In this document: piece after piece, positions 8,305 through 17,245 of the stretch
How the letters are laid out: each line of letters opens with the position of its first letter
Numbering within the stretch: position 1 is the first letter of the stretch
Source of the DNA: an uncultured Pelagibacteraceae bacterium
GTDB taxonomy: Bacteria > Pseudomonadota > Alphaproteobacteria > Pelagibacterales > Pelagibacteraceae
Length of the DNA stretch: 64,000 nucleotides
Assembly (NCBI GenBank): GCA_902636075.1
Contig: CACPQM010000001.1
Span: 62,001 to 126,000 of the forward strand
Direction of reading: 5' to 3'
The notes under the pieces: generated by a model
Told to the model about the DNA's origin: nothing
The model's database searches: none
Seen by the model: the letters and a program-made list of their open reading frames with translations, nothing else
Made by a program: the position numbers and the translations under genes

Positions 8305-9495
8305 ATGCAAAGTTTTAAACTTAACGAGACTGATATTTTATCTAATCAAGATTGGACGTTTCCTACTAACATTGCTTATGGCCCTGGCAGATTAAAAGAA
8401 ATAGGAAGTATTTGTAATAATTTAAATATTAAAAATCCGTTAATAGTTACAGATAAAGGAAGTCCAAAATTACCATTTATTACAAATTTACAAAGCTATC
8501 TTAATAGCTCAAATATAGAATCAGATTTATTTTTTGATATATCTCCAAATCCTCGAGAAGATGAAGTTTCAAATGGTGTTAGTAAATTTAAAGATGGTAA
8601 CCATGACGCTATAATTGCAATTGGCGGAGGTAGTGCTATGGATGGAGGAAAATTAATTTGCCTCACAGCGAACAATGACGTTCCATTAAGAGATTTTGAG
8701 TTTGAATTAACTCCACCTAAAATTAGTAAGGATAACCCATTCCCAAAAATTATAACTATTCCAACAACTGCTGGAACTGGAGCTGAAACAGAAATTTCAG
8801 CTATGGTTACTTATTTAAAAGAAGGCATGAAATTTTGTATGTGGCATCCAGATGTTAGACCTTCCTTAGCATTGTTAGATCCAGAACTTACAATTGGATT
8901 ACCAGCAAATTTAACGGCATGGACTGGTGCAGATGCTTTAATCCATGGTATAGAGGGTTATTGTGTTCCTGGTTTCAATCCAATGTGTGATGGTGCTGCT
9001 TTAGAAGGTTTATCTTTGATATCAAAATCTTTAGTCACAGCTGTAGAAGATCCTAGCAATATAGTTGCAAGAGGTGGAATGCATGTTGGATCTTGTTTAG
9101 CAGGAATTTCTTTTTTAAAAGGTTTAGGATTAGTACATGCTATTGCTCATATGGTTGGAGCCGAATACAATACTCATCACGGACTAACGAATGCAATAAT
9201 ATTACCTGTAGTTTTAAAATATAATCTACCAGGTATGGAAGAAAAAGTTAAAAGAATGTCAGAGGCTATGCAATTTAAAGATCATTCTGTAGATGCATTT
9301 ATATCAAACATTGAAAACATTCTTGATAGAATTAAAATTCCAAAAAGTTTAAGCGAAATTGGAGTCCCCGAGGATTGTGTTGATAGAATTGCTGAAAAAT
9401 CAATGAAAGACCAAGCCTATGCACAAAACCCTAGAAAAGCAACTTTAGAAGAAATAAAGGAAATTACTCTAGCATCAATTAAAAAAGCTAGGTAA
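8305..9495 (+). CDS. Iron-containing (type III) alcohol dehydrogenase
   Basis: This 396-residue enzyme has the group III metal-dependent dehydrogenase pattern: NAD-binding GGGSAMD at 107-113 and metal ligands D210, H214 (GADALIHGIE), H278 (GLVHAIAH) and H292 (THHG). Such enzymes interconvert alcohols or hydroxyacids and aldehydes/ketoacids with NAD(P). The gene begins a plus-strand run with amidase, EamA and homocysteine methyltransferase-like genes, spaced 12 bp, then overlapping by 1 bp, then 0 bp, so one transcript is likely. The substrate is not evident; a hydroxy-amide or 4-hydroxybutyrate-type compound would suit the amidase neighbour, as inference only. Confidence 0.85.
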   Translation: MQSFKLNETDILSNQDWTFPTNIAYGPGRLKEIGSICNNLNIKNPLIVTDKGSPKLPFITNLQSYLNSSNIESDLFFDISPNPREDEVSNGVSKFKDGNHDAIIAIGGGSAMDGGKLICLTANNDVPLRDFEFELTPPKISKDNPFPKIITIPTTAGTGAETEISAMVTYLKEGMKFCMWHPDVRPSLALLDPELTIGLPANLTAWTGADALIHGIEGYCVPGFNPMCDGAALEGLSLISKSLVTAVEDPSNIVARGGMHVGSCLAGISFLKGLGLVHAIAHMVGAEYNTHHGLTNAIILPVVLKYNLPGMEEKVKRMSEAMQFKDHSVDAFISNIENILDRIKIPKSLSEIGVPEDCVDRIAEKSMKDQAYAQNPRKATLEEIKEITLASIKKAR

Positions 9496-9507
9496 TAGTA
9501 AATTCTC

Positions 9508-10926
9508 ATGCTTGAAAATAAATCAGTTAAAGAAATTATATCTTTAATTAAGAAAAAGGATATTTCAGTAAAAGAAATTGTTTGCTTATATTTTGAAAGA
9601 ATAAAAAAATTTAATCCATCTTTGAATGCTATTGTTTCAATTAAGGATGAAGAAGAAATAATTAAAGAAGCTGAGATTAAGGACAAAAATTTTGACGAGA
9701 ATAAGCCGTTATTTGGCTTACCTCTTGCCTCTAAAGATTTGCTAGATGTAGTTGGTTTTCCAACCACTTATGGTTTTCCTGGATATAAAGATTATTTTCC
9801 AAAAAAAAATTCTATAATTGTTGATCGTCAAATAGATGCCGGTGGAATAATAATTGGAAAAACAAACACTGCTGAATTAGGAGTGGGCGCTCATACAGCG
9901 AATAGATTATTTGGAATAACACCAAACATTTATGGAAATAGTCAATCATCTGGTGGATCAAGCGGTGGAGCTGGTGTTGCAGTTGCAGCAAATTTACTGC
10001 CATTTGCTGATGGTACAGATATGATGGGTTCTTGTAGAACACCTGCTGCTTACGCAAATGTCTATGGTTTTAGACCAACTCCAGGATTACTTCCCGATTA
10101 TCGAACAAATAATAAAAAGAAAAATCTTCCAGTTATTTCAACACCAGGATGTCTTGCAAGAACACCTGATGATATGTCTATTCTTTTAGATGTTATAGTT
10201 GGAGAACATAAAGAAGATCCAATTTCTTTCAGTTTAAATAATTCTTTTAGTGAGGTTAATTTAAGTGACCAAGAATTTTCAAAAATAAAAATTGGATGGT
10301 TATCTGACATGAATGGTAATTATCAATATGATCCCGAGGTAATTGAAATATGTAACAAACAACTAAACAATCTTGAAAAGCATAAAGTTATAATTGAAAA
10401 CTTAAAACCAAAAATAGATGTTCATAAATTATGGAATTGCTGGGGCACATTGAGAGCAAAAAGTATTTATGAGGATATTATTACAATGAATATCAAAGAT
10501 GTTAACGAAATGACTCCACAGGCGATATGGGAATACAATAAAGGTATCAAGCTCACAGAGGAAGATGTAAAATCTGCTCTTAACTCAAGAATTGAATTAT
10601 CAAATGATGTAAATAGTTTGTTTGGTGATTTTGATTTTTTAGCTTTACCATCTCAACAATCATTTCCTTTTGATAAAAATTTAAGATACCCAGAAAAAAT
10701 TAATAATAAATTAATGGATACTTATCATAGATGGATTGAAATACATATATTTGCTAGTCTTTTTTACTTACCATCAATTTCTTTACCTATTGGTTTTAAT
10801 AAAGATGGATTTCCAATAGGTATTCAAATTATAGCAAAACAAAAAAAAGATTTAAAAGTGATGTCTTTTGCAAAAAGATATGAGGAAATTTTTAATTATT
10901 CTAAAATTAAACCAAAATTAAACTAA
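9508..10926 (+). CDS. Amidase-signature hydrolase
   Basis: The 472-residue protein carries the amidase-signature Ser-cisSer-Lys triad: K76 in LPLASKD, the Gly/Ser-rich loop GGSSGG near 149-154 providing the cis-Ser, and nucleophile S175 in GSCRTPA. The family hydrolyses amides or, as GatA, serves tRNA transamidation; no GatB/GatC is nearby, so a catabolic amidase is more likely. No signal peptide is seen. The stop codon overlaps the next ATG by one base (TAATG), indicating translational coupling to the EamA gene. With Fe-ADH upstream and a homocysteine methyltransferase downstream the operon suggests stepwise breakdown of an amide-containing small molecule. Confidence 0.84.
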   Translation: MLENKSVKEIISLIKKKDISVKEIVCLYFERIKKFNPSLNAIVSIKDEEEIIKEAEIKDKNFDENKPLFGLPLASKDLLDVVGFPTTYGFPGYKDYFPKKNSIIVDRQIDAGGIIIGKTNTAELGVGAHTANRLFGITPNIYGNSQSSGGSSGGAGVAVAANLLPFADGTDMMGSCRTPAAYANVYGFRPTPGLLPDYRTNNKKKNLPVISTPGCLARTPDDMSILLDVIVGEHKEDPISFSLNNSFSEVNLSDQEFSKIKIGWLSDMNGNYQYDPEVIEICNKQLNNLEKHKVIIENLKPKIDVHKLWNCWGTLRAKSIYEDIITMNIKDVNEMTPQAIWEYNKGIKLTEEDVKSALNSRIELSNDVNSLFGDFDFLALPSQQSFPFDKNLRYPEKINNKLMDTYHRWIEIHIFASLFYLPSISLPIGFNKDGFPIGIQIIAKQKKDLKVMSFAKRYEEIFNYSKIKPKLN

Positions 10927-11819
10927 TGGTCAGACACAAACATCATTTTAAAATAGCTTTTGCGTTAGCAATAGCTGCTGGATCATGGGGAGTATATTGG
11001 CTACCTCAAAGAACTTTAGAAGATGGAGGACTCACTGGAGGTTGGGGAACAATTTCTCAAATGATGATCGGAATTTTATTACTTACACCTATCTCTTTGT
11101 GGAGAAAGTATAAAGGTCGTACATCTGGTTTAGAAATACCTTTTGTTGGTTTTTTAACTGGTAGTGGTTTTATATGTTATGCATTAAGTTTCTTACTTAC
11201 AGATGTCGTACGAGCATTGATAATGTTTTACATGATACCTGTCTGGACGACTATTTTTGAAATATATTTTTTAAAAAAAAAACCAGGTTTAGAAAGAGTT
11301 TTAACTTTAAGCTTAGCACTTGGGGGTTTGTGGGTAGTTTTCAGTCAATCTAACATTATACCGTTACCACAAAATGCAGGAGATTGGTTGGCATTGGTAG
11401 GTGGTGTATTATTTGGGGCTGGGTTAATACGTTTAGAAATTTCCAAAACAGATGGTGTCTTTCCGGTAATCTTTTCTTTCTTCGTTTATGGGACAATATT
11501 TAATATTTTTGCTGGCTTTATTTTAAAAGATTACTTAGGACCTATGCCACCGATTGAAGCCTTTGCATCAATGTTTACTTTTTTAGTTCTTATTTCAGTA
11601 TTTTATTTTATTCCTACCGGAGTAGTTATAATGTGGTCTCCATCTGTTTTAGGTGCAGGCCTTTGTGCAATATTGTATTTAAGCGAAATAGTAGTTGGAG
11701 TTATATCAGCTGGCATTCTGACTGACGAAACATTTGGTTGGAGAGAAGTTGTTGGAAGTACAATGATTGTTGTAGGAGGAGTATTAGCTGTTGTTCTAGC
11801 ACCAAAAGAAGAAAAATAG
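10926..11819 (+). CDS. EamA/DMT-family transporter
   Basis: The 297-residue protein has about ten hydrophobic helices in two halves, typical of DMT transporters. The start ATG overlaps the amidase stop by 1 bp and its own stop is directly followed by the next ATG, so it is embedded in the Fe-ADH-amidase-methyltransferase operon and probably moves the substrate or a product of that pathway. The N-terminus is rich in Trp (GSWGVYWLP), a feature of some DMT subfamilies. Direction and substrate are unknown. Confidence 0.8.
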   Translation: MVRHKHHFKIAFALAIAAGSWGVYWLPQRTLEDGGLTGGWGTISQMMIGILLLTPISLWRKYKGRTSGLEIPFVGFLTGSGFICYALSFLLTDVVRALIMFYMIPVWTTIFEIYFLKKKPGLERVLTLSLALGGLWVVFSQSNIIPLPQNAGDWLALVGGVLFGAGLIRLEISKTDGVFPVIFSFFVYGTIFNIFAGFILKDYLGPMPPIEAFASMFTFLVLISVFYFIPTGVVIMWSPSVLGAGLCAILYLSEIVVGVISAGILTDETFGWREVVGSTMIVVGGVLAVVLAPKEEK

Positions 11820-12809
11820 ATGCTGTTTAAAGAAAAGTTTAAATCAAATTCAAAAATATTCTTAGATGGTGGAAATGGTTCTGAGATTGCAAACTTAGGA
11901 GGTGAGATGACCCCAGCTTTTTCTGCATTAGCAACAATCTCAGCACCAGAAATTGTAAGACAAGTTCACGAAAATTTTATGGATGCAGGCTGTGATCTTA
12001 TTACAGCAAATACCTTTAGCACTACAAGACACAATATGAAGAGTATTAATAGAGGTAATGAAACAAAGGAGTTTATTGTTAGATCTGTCGAAATAGCCAA
12101 AAAGGCAATTAAGAATAAGGGAAAAGAAAATATAGTTGGAATAGCAGGGAGTATGTCGAATTTTTTCTCATTGAAGGAAAATGAATTTGTTCCAGATCCA
12201 AAGCACATACCTACATTTAGACAGGAAGAGAAAAATTATAAAGAGGCTGCTAAAATCTTAAAAGAAGAGGGAGTTGATCTTTTAATTCTAGAAATGATAT
12301 TAGATATAGATCACTCTAAAATCTTACTTAACTCTGCATTAGAAACTGGTTTACCTGTTTGGGTTGGACTAAGTTGCTGTATAAGTAAGTTTGATAATAA
12401 CGTTATTGGAAGAAATTTTAGGGCTGAAAAAGAAAAATCACTTATTTATGATGAAAGTAAATACAAAGAGCAACCAAAATTTATTCCTGATGATAAGATT
12501 GTTCTTTTAGATGATATTATGAAATCTTTAACAAATATCGGCGGAGATGTTTATGGTATAATGCATACTTGGCTTGTTGATGCTCTTGATGGATTAAAGG
12601 TGATTAAAAATAATTGGCAGGGTCCAATTATGTTTTATCCAGAGATACATAAGTTTGATACAAAAACACATAAGGCAACAGTTACATACGCAGAGGATGA
12701 ATTTGCTGATGAATGTGGAAAACTAATTGATGACCAAATACAAATTATCGGAGGGTGTTGTGGTGTCACTGACAATCATCTAAAAAAATTAATTTCTAGG
12801 TATTCTTAA
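11820..12809 (+). CDS. Homocysteine S-methyltransferase-family protein (copy 1)
   Basis: The 329-residue protein keeps the zinc-binding cysteines of the family: a Cys pair at 186-187 in GLSCC and the C-terminal GGCCG with C313-C314. The N-terminal LDGGNGSE matches the LDGGxGTE start of the barrel, and ITANTFSTT that of the substrate loop. Members transfer a methyl group from S-methylmethionine, SAM, betaine or DMSP-like donors to homocysteine. It ends a plus-strand operon and lies 8 bp from a convergent gene. It has an insertion with many charged residues near 195-230 compared with copy 2 at 14.4 kb. No riboswitch can precede it because the upstream gene abuts. Donor specificity is unknown. 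Confidence 0.83.
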   Translation: MLFKEKFKSNSKIFLDGGNGSEIANLGGEMTPAFSALATISAPEIVRQVHENFMDAGCDLITANTFSTTRHNMKSINRGNETKEFIVRSVEIAKKAIKNKGKENIVGIAGSMSNFFSLKENEFVPDPKHIPTFRQEEKNYKEAAKILKEEGVDLLILEMILDIDHSKILLNSALETGLPVWVGLSCCISKFDNNVIGRNFRAEKEKSLIYDESKYKEQPKFIPDDKIVLLDDIMKSLTNIGGDVYGIMHTWLVDALDGLKVIKNNWQGPIMFYPEIHKFDTKTHKATVTYAEDEFADECGKLIDDQIQIIGGCCGVTDNHLKKLISRYS

Positions 12810-12817
12810 TTTTAATA

Positions 12818-13975
12818 TTAATTGTTAACTAAGTTTATCAACATATTAATCATATCAACTTTATAACTCTCTTTGGTTGCAGATTTTGTTTCCAATACTG
12901 AAAAAAATGCTGCGACTTTGCCAGTTTTAAAATTTGTTGCCAAAAATTGACCTCCATATCCAGAGTGTCCAATCATGTTACCTGATACCATTGTTGAATT
13001 TGAGTAATACAAATATTTATTTTTTGATAATTCCATGTATTTAGGTCCTAAATTTTTAATAGTTTTGTCTAAAAAAGAAGGTGATCCAACTTTTCTATTT
13101 CCAACCCCCATACCTTTTCTTGCAAAAAGCAAACCCATTCTTAAAAAATCTCTGGCAATTAAACAACCACCACCAGACATCCATGGCATCCCATATCTAT
13201 CAGAGGCAATATATAAACCTTCTTCAAAGCCAGCTGCTTCAACTGCCGACAATACCCAATCTCTTAAAGCTCTTCCACTTACCTTTTCTACAATTAATCC
13301 CACTACATCAGTATTCGCTGATTTATAAAATGCATATTCAGAACTATTTATTATACTTTTGTTTTTAATTTTTTTAATTGAATTTAAATATTCTTCTTGG
13401 CTTAAATGATTTTTTAAATTTTTTGGTATTCTCCAACCTCCAACTGGCTCATGTAAAAAAGAGGAAGAATATGCTTTAGTATAATCTTCGGTATAGGAAT
13501 TTATAATATTCATATTTAAAACATCTTGCACTTTTGCTTTAGCATAACCGCTTCCAATCTTAGGCAAATAATGTGAAACTTTTTTATTCATATCTATCGA
13601 TTTTTTTTTAACCAGTTCTCCAACAAATAAGTTAATAAACATTTTAGTTATTGACATAATTGTCTGTGGTTGATTTCTTTTGAAGTCTTTAGCGTATTTT
13701 TCAAATAATATATTTTGACCTTTGCCAACAATTAATGAGCAAAAAGATTTATTTTTGATCATTTTTTTAACCAATGGTATTTTACTAATTTTATTATTAG
13801 GTTTTGACTTTAGTCTTAATACTAGATCGGATCTTAAATAAAGACTGTATCTATTTATTTTATGTAGATTTCTGTAACCTAATCTTCTAGTTTTTGGAAG
13901 ATTCCATAAAGCCTTATTGTCTCTAATTGTTTTTAATTCAGGATTTTTATCAGAAGATAATTTTTTAATTTTCAA
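12818..13975 (-). CDS. Beta-lactamase-family serine hydrolase (class C-like)
   Basis: This 385-residue protein has the catalytic SxxK motif as S108-ITK111, a Tyr-x-Ser element (YKSANTD) near residue 217 standing in for YxN, and a GHSG stretch near 335 corresponding to the third motif. This is the pattern of serine esterases, DD-peptidases and 6-aminohexanoate-dimer-type hydrolases of the beta-lactamase superfamily. No signal peptide is evident, so it may act in the cytoplasm on small esters or amides, unlike true beta-lactamases. Its start overlaps the MsrA stop by 4 bp (ATGA), placing it last in a minus-strand operon from the EamA gene at 19 kb. Antibiotic resistance is not suggested. Confidence 0.78.
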   Translation of the reverse strand: MKIKKLSSDKNPELKTIRDNKALWNLPKTRRLGYRNLHKINRYSLYLRSDLVLRLKSKPNNKISKIPLVKKMIKNKSFCSLIVGKGQNILFEKYAKDFKRNQPQTIMSITKMFINLFVGELVKKKSIDMNKKVSHYLPKIGSGYAKAKVQDVLNMNIINSYTEDYTKAYSSSFLHEPVGGWRIPKNLKNHLSQEEYLNSIKKIKNKSIINSSEYAFYKSANTDVVGLIVEKVSGRALRDWVLSAVEAAGFEEGLYIASDRYGMPWMSGGGCLIARDFLRMGLLFARKGMGVGNRKVGSPSFLDKTIKNLGPKYMELSKNKYLYYSNSTMVSGNMIGHSGYGGQFLATNFKTGKVAAFFSVLETKSATKESYKVDMINMLINLVNN

Positions 13976-14424
13976 TATTTTAATGATTTTTTTTGTTCAT
14001 ATTTTTGGTGATATCCTTCTGCTTTGCAATAATTTTTTTCCTTGGATATTTTTGTTGATACCTTACCGTCCAATTTCTTATTAACCTCGTTTAATACTTT
14101 TTCAGCAATCTTTTTTTCCTCATCAGTATTATAAAATATTTCCGATCTATATTGAATTCCTACATAAGTACCCTGTCGATTTACTTGTGTTGAGTCATGT
14201 AGTTCAAAAAATAGATTTACCATGTCCTCATATGATTTTTCTTTTTCATCATATTCAACTTTTACAACTTCAATATGGCCAGTGTCACCACCGCACACAG
14301 CTTTATAGGTTACATTGGGATCATCCCCTCCACAGTAACCACATTCGGTAGAGATTATACCTTTAATACCTTCGTACTTAGTTTCATCCCAAAAACAACC
14401 AATACCACCAATAAATGTTTTCAT
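13972..14424 (-). CDS. msrA: Peptide-methionine (S)-S-oxide reductase
   Basis: The 150-residue protein contains the MsrA active-site motif GCFW with nucleophilic C10, and the conserved GYCGG and HDST stretches. It reduces methionine-S-sulfoxide in proteins or free methionine sulfoxide with thioredoxin. At 150 residues it is near the minimal length; candidate recycling cysteines are few (C-terminal Cys in NYCKAEGYH). It lies between a homocysteine methyltransferase-like gene (18-bp gap) and the serine hydrolase (4-bp overlap). Grouping with a methionine-synthesising enzyme suggests a methylated-sulfur role in addition to repair, as inference. Confidence 0.92.
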   Translation of the reverse strand: MKTFIGGIGCFWDETKYEGIKGIISTECGYCGGDDPNVTYKAVCGGDTGHIEVVKVEYDEKEKSYEDMVNLFFELHDSTQVNRQGTYVGIQYRSEIFYNTDEEKKIAEKVLNEVNKKLDGKVSTKISKEKNYCKAEGYHQKYEQKKSLKY

Positions 14425-14442
14425 TATTTGTTAATTTATACT

Positions 14443-15357
14443 TTAGTTTTTTAAAATTGAAATGGCTTTAATCTCATTAACTCCTATTCCACAACAGCCA
14501 CCTATAATTTGAGCTCCATCTTTAATCCACGTTTTTACCTCATTCAAATAATCATCTGGAGTCATGTCATCTATAAATCTCCAATGTGGTTTTTCATAAT
14601 ATCCTTTATTTGGATATGCTCCTATAACTCCATCATAATTTTGTCTCGCAGTTTCGATTGCTTTTCCTGTAATATTTATATCTGAATGAGCAACTAATAT
14701 TGGACCACTGTGTAATTTTTTAAAATTATTTATGGATGTCTCAAAGTTTTCATAGACATGTGTATCCGAGTCAATTGTATCATTATATCCAAGCATTATA
14801 TTTTTTTGATCATCCATTACGCATGATACAGATAACCAAACAGGTATGTTTAATTTTGTGGAACAATTTAACATTGCTTCAACTATGTCAGCTTGTGAAG
14901 ACATAGCTTCTAAAATAATTAAGTCTACTCCAGCGTCAGATAAAATTTTTATTTGTTCATTAAAACCAGGTATCATTGCTTTGATACCTAGTTTATAAAA
15001 ATTTCCAAAAGTCGATACACTTCCAGCTAATGCAGTCTCGTTGTTAGTATTTTCTATTGCCTCTCTTGCAACCTGAACACTTTTTTGATTAAATTTTTCT
15101 ATAAGGTCTTCATAACCATACTGTCTCATTGATATTGGTGTAGTACTATAAGTATTAGTAGTAATTACATCGGCACCAGCGTTTATATAATCCTCATGCA
15201 CTTTTCTGACTAACTCAGGATGATCAACTGAACACTTCCCACACCACATATGCTTATCCATCTCAGCACCATTTTTTTCTAGTTCAGCGCCCATACCTCC
15301 ATCTAAAATAATGATTTTATTGTTTTCTAATTTTGTTTTGATTGGGTCGTATGACAT
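14443..15357 (-). CDS. Homocysteine S-methyltransferase-family protein (copy 2)
   Basis: The 304-residue protein has LDGGMGAE near the N-terminus, TNTYSTT at the substrate loop, and the zinc ligands C179 (LSVSC) and C288-C289 (GGCCG). It would transfer a methyl group from a sulfonium or betaine donor to homocysteine, forming methionine. It is more compact than copy 1 and lies in the oppositely oriented neighbouring operon between MsrA and a VOC protein (5-bp gap). The two copies are clearly diverged, which suggests different methyl donors. There is no space upstream for a SAM riboswitch of the kind found before other SAR11 methionine-cycle genes. Confidence 0.85.
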   Translation of the reverse strand: MSYDPIKTKLENNKIIILDGGMGAELEKNGAEMDKHMWCGKCSVDHPELVRKVHEDYINAGADVITTNTYSTTPISMRQYGYEDLIEKFNQKSVQVAREAIENTNNETALAGSVSTFGNFYKLGIKAMIPGFNEQIKILSDAGVDLIILEAMSSQADIVEAMLNCSTKLNIPVWLSVSCVMDDQKNIMLGYNDTIDSDTHVYENFETSINNFKKLHSGPILVAHSDINITGKAIETARQNYDGVIGAYPNKGYYEKPHWRFIDDMTPDDYLNEVKTWIKDGAQIIGGCCGIGVNEIKAISILKN

Positions 15358-15362
15358 AAATT

Positions 15363-15749
15363 TTATTCTTTACTATTTGTAAATGCACAAATTTTATTTC
15401 CATCTAAATCACGAAGATAAGAATAATAAACTCCTGAGCCTTCTGGTCTTTCACCACCAGATCCCTCACTAGTTCCTCCAGCTTTTAAACCTACCTCATG
15501 AAATTTGTCCACGTGAGATCTTGATGAAGTTAAAAATGTGATTTGTGTTCCATTCCCAAAAGTAGCATCTTTTTTATTGAAAGGTTTAGTGACGTAAAAC
15601 TCAATATCTTTGGTACCTTTTGCTCCATATGCAGCATAATCATCTTCTATTGTCTCGTTTCTATCTAAACCAATTACATCTAAAACTTTGTCGTAAAATG
15701 TAATAGCATCATTTAAATTATTAGTACCTACCATCACATAACCAATCAT
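15363..15749 (-). CDS. VOC/glyoxalase-superfamily protein
   Basis: This 128-residue protein has the paired beta-alpha-beta-beta-beta layout of the vicinal-oxygen-chelate fold, with the C-terminal motif YYSYLRDLDGNKICAF typical of glyoxalase/bleomycin-resistance-like domains. Such proteins bind a divalent metal and act as lyases, isomerases, dioxygenases or epimerases. Nothing here shows which reaction it has. It is the third member of the minus-strand operon, 5 bp before the homocysteine methyltransferase and 44 bp after the aldehyde dehydrogenase gene. Confidence 0.78.
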   Translation of the reverse strand: MIGYVMVGTNNLNDAITFYDKVLDVIGLDRNETIEDDYAAYGAKGTKDIEFYVTKPFNKKDATFGNGTQITFLTSSRSHVDKFHEVGLKAGGTSEGSGGERPEGSGVYYSYLRDLDGNKICAFTNSKE

Positions 15750-15793
15750 ATAAACCTCTATTAACTAATTCTGATTATAAGTTATTTAAACTA

Positions 15794-17224
15794 TTAATTC
15801 CAACCGGTAATTGCTTTTACTTCTAAAAATTCAGTGAAACCCCAGACACCACCTTCACGTCCATTACCAGATTGTTTGTAACCACCAAACGGCATTCCAG
15901 TATCTGTTCCCTGACCATTGATATAAACCGTTCCAGCTCTAACTTTTCTAGCAACTCTTTTGGCTTTCTCTTTATCTTCAGTTTGTAGATAATTACCTAG
16001 TCCATAAGATGTATCATTTGTAATTGCTATTGCTTCTTCTTCAGTTTCAAATGGTATAATTGAAAGCACAGGTCCAAAAATTTCAGTTCTTGCAATTTTC
16101 ATGTCATTATTTACATCTGAAAAAATTGTTGGTTTAACAAAATAACCTTTATTAAGTCCATTTGGCAAATCTGGTCCACCTGCAGATAATGTTGCGCCTT
16201 CTTTTATTCCCTCATTGATAAGATTTACAACTTTATCATATTGTACTTTTGAAACTAAAGGTCCAATATGGTCTCCTTTTTTAGAAGCCAGATCAACTTT
16301 AATTTTGTTTGCTTCATCAACAGCTTCTTTAACAGCTCTTTCATAGATTGGTTTTTCAACCAACATTCTTGTTGGAGCATCACATGATTGTCCCGAGTTG
16401 CTCATTATATTTCTTACACCATCTCTAACGGCATTTGGATAAGAGTCCGCAAAAACTATATTTCCACCTTTTCCACCCAATTCAAGAGTAACTTTTTTTA
16501 TAGTATCTGCTGCATTTTTTTGAATTAATTTTCCAGCTCTTGTTGATCCTGTGAATGAAACCATATCAATATCAGGATGACCAGAAATATGATTTCCAAC
16601 AACTTCTCCATTTCCATTAACTAAATTAAAAACTCCTGAAGGAAAACCAGCTTCATCAATCATTTCTGCAAACAATACTGCTGACACCGGAGCAATTTCG
16701 GATGGTTTTAAAATCATTGTACAACCAGCAGCTAAAGCAGGAATAACCTTTAATACGATTTGATTCATAGGAAAATTCCATGGCGTAATTAATCCACAAA
16801 CTCCAATTGGTTCATATCTTATATGGTTATTAGATTTAGGATCAAATTGATGTTCAAAATTAAAATCTTTTAAAATTTCAATGTTATTTCTACAAATATC
16901 AGCACCCATTTTAGTGTGTGTTTCGGAAGCAAAATCCAGTGGGGCGCCCATTTCTTTAGATTGTGCCTCTACCATTTCATCCCATCTTCTATTATAAATT
17001 TCATCAAACTTCTCAAGTAAAGCTAATCTTTCTTCCTTTGTAGTTTCTCTCCAGGTTTCGAATGCGATCTTGGCAGCATTTATTGCTTTATCAGCATCTT
17101 CTGTAGAGCCCAAAGATATTATTGCAAAAGCTTCCTCAGTTGAGGGGTTAATTACCTCAAAGTCATTTGGCTTAGCAGGCGAAACCCACTTTCCATTTAT
17201 ATAAAAATCTTTCTTTTCAATCAT
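15794..17224 (-). CDS. NAD(P)-dependent aldehyde dehydrogenase (copy 1)
   Basis: The 476-residue enzyme has the full ALDH catalytic set: N150 (TPWNF), K173 (KPSE), E248 (LELGGK) and nucleophile C281 (SGQSC). It oxidises an aldehyde to an acid in the cytoplasm. Length and motifs match the broad-specificity ALDH family; the close match to the second ALDH at 42.7 kb over shared segments indicates paralogy. The gene precedes a 3-hydroxyisobutyrate-dehydrogenase-like gene in coordinates, following it on the minus strand by 21 bp, so the two could act consecutively, the dehydrogenase making a semialdehyde and the ALDH oxidising it. Substrate is inference. Confidence 0.88.
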   Translation of the reverse strand: MIEKKDFYINGKWVSPAKPNDFEVINPSTEEAFAIISLGSTEDADKAINAAKIAFETWRETTKEERLALLEKFDEIYNRRWDEMVEAQSKEMGAPLDFASETHTKMGADICRNNIEILKDFNFEHQFDPKSNNHIRYEPIGVCGLITPWNFPMNQIVLKVIPALAAGCTMILKPSEIAPVSAVLFAEMIDEAGFPSGVFNLVNGNGEVVGNHISGHPDIDMVSFTGSTRAGKLIQKNAADTIKKVTLELGGKGGNIVFADSYPNAVRDGVRNIMSNSGQSCDAPTRMLVEKPIYERAVKEAVDEANKIKVDLASKKGDHIGPLVSKVQYDKVVNLINEGIKEGATLSAGGPDLPNGLNKGYFVKPTIFSDVNNDMKIARTEIFGPVLSIIPFETEEEAIAITNDTSYGLGNYLQTEDKEKAKRVARKVRAGTVYINGQGTDTGMPFGGYKQSGNGREGGVWGFTEFLEVKAITGWN

Positions 17225-17245
17225 AAATTTATTGTAGCATAAAAT

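Noticed and set aside
12818..13975. Antibiotic-resistance beta-lactamase
   Set aside because: SxxK alone defines a broad hydrolase superfamily; there is no signal peptide and the gene is in a metabolic operon.
14443..15362. A SAM-type riboswitch before the homocysteine methyltransferase genes, as known elsewhere in SAR11
   Set aside because: The upstream gaps are 0 and 5 bp, too short for any aptamer, and the neighbouring sequence is coding.
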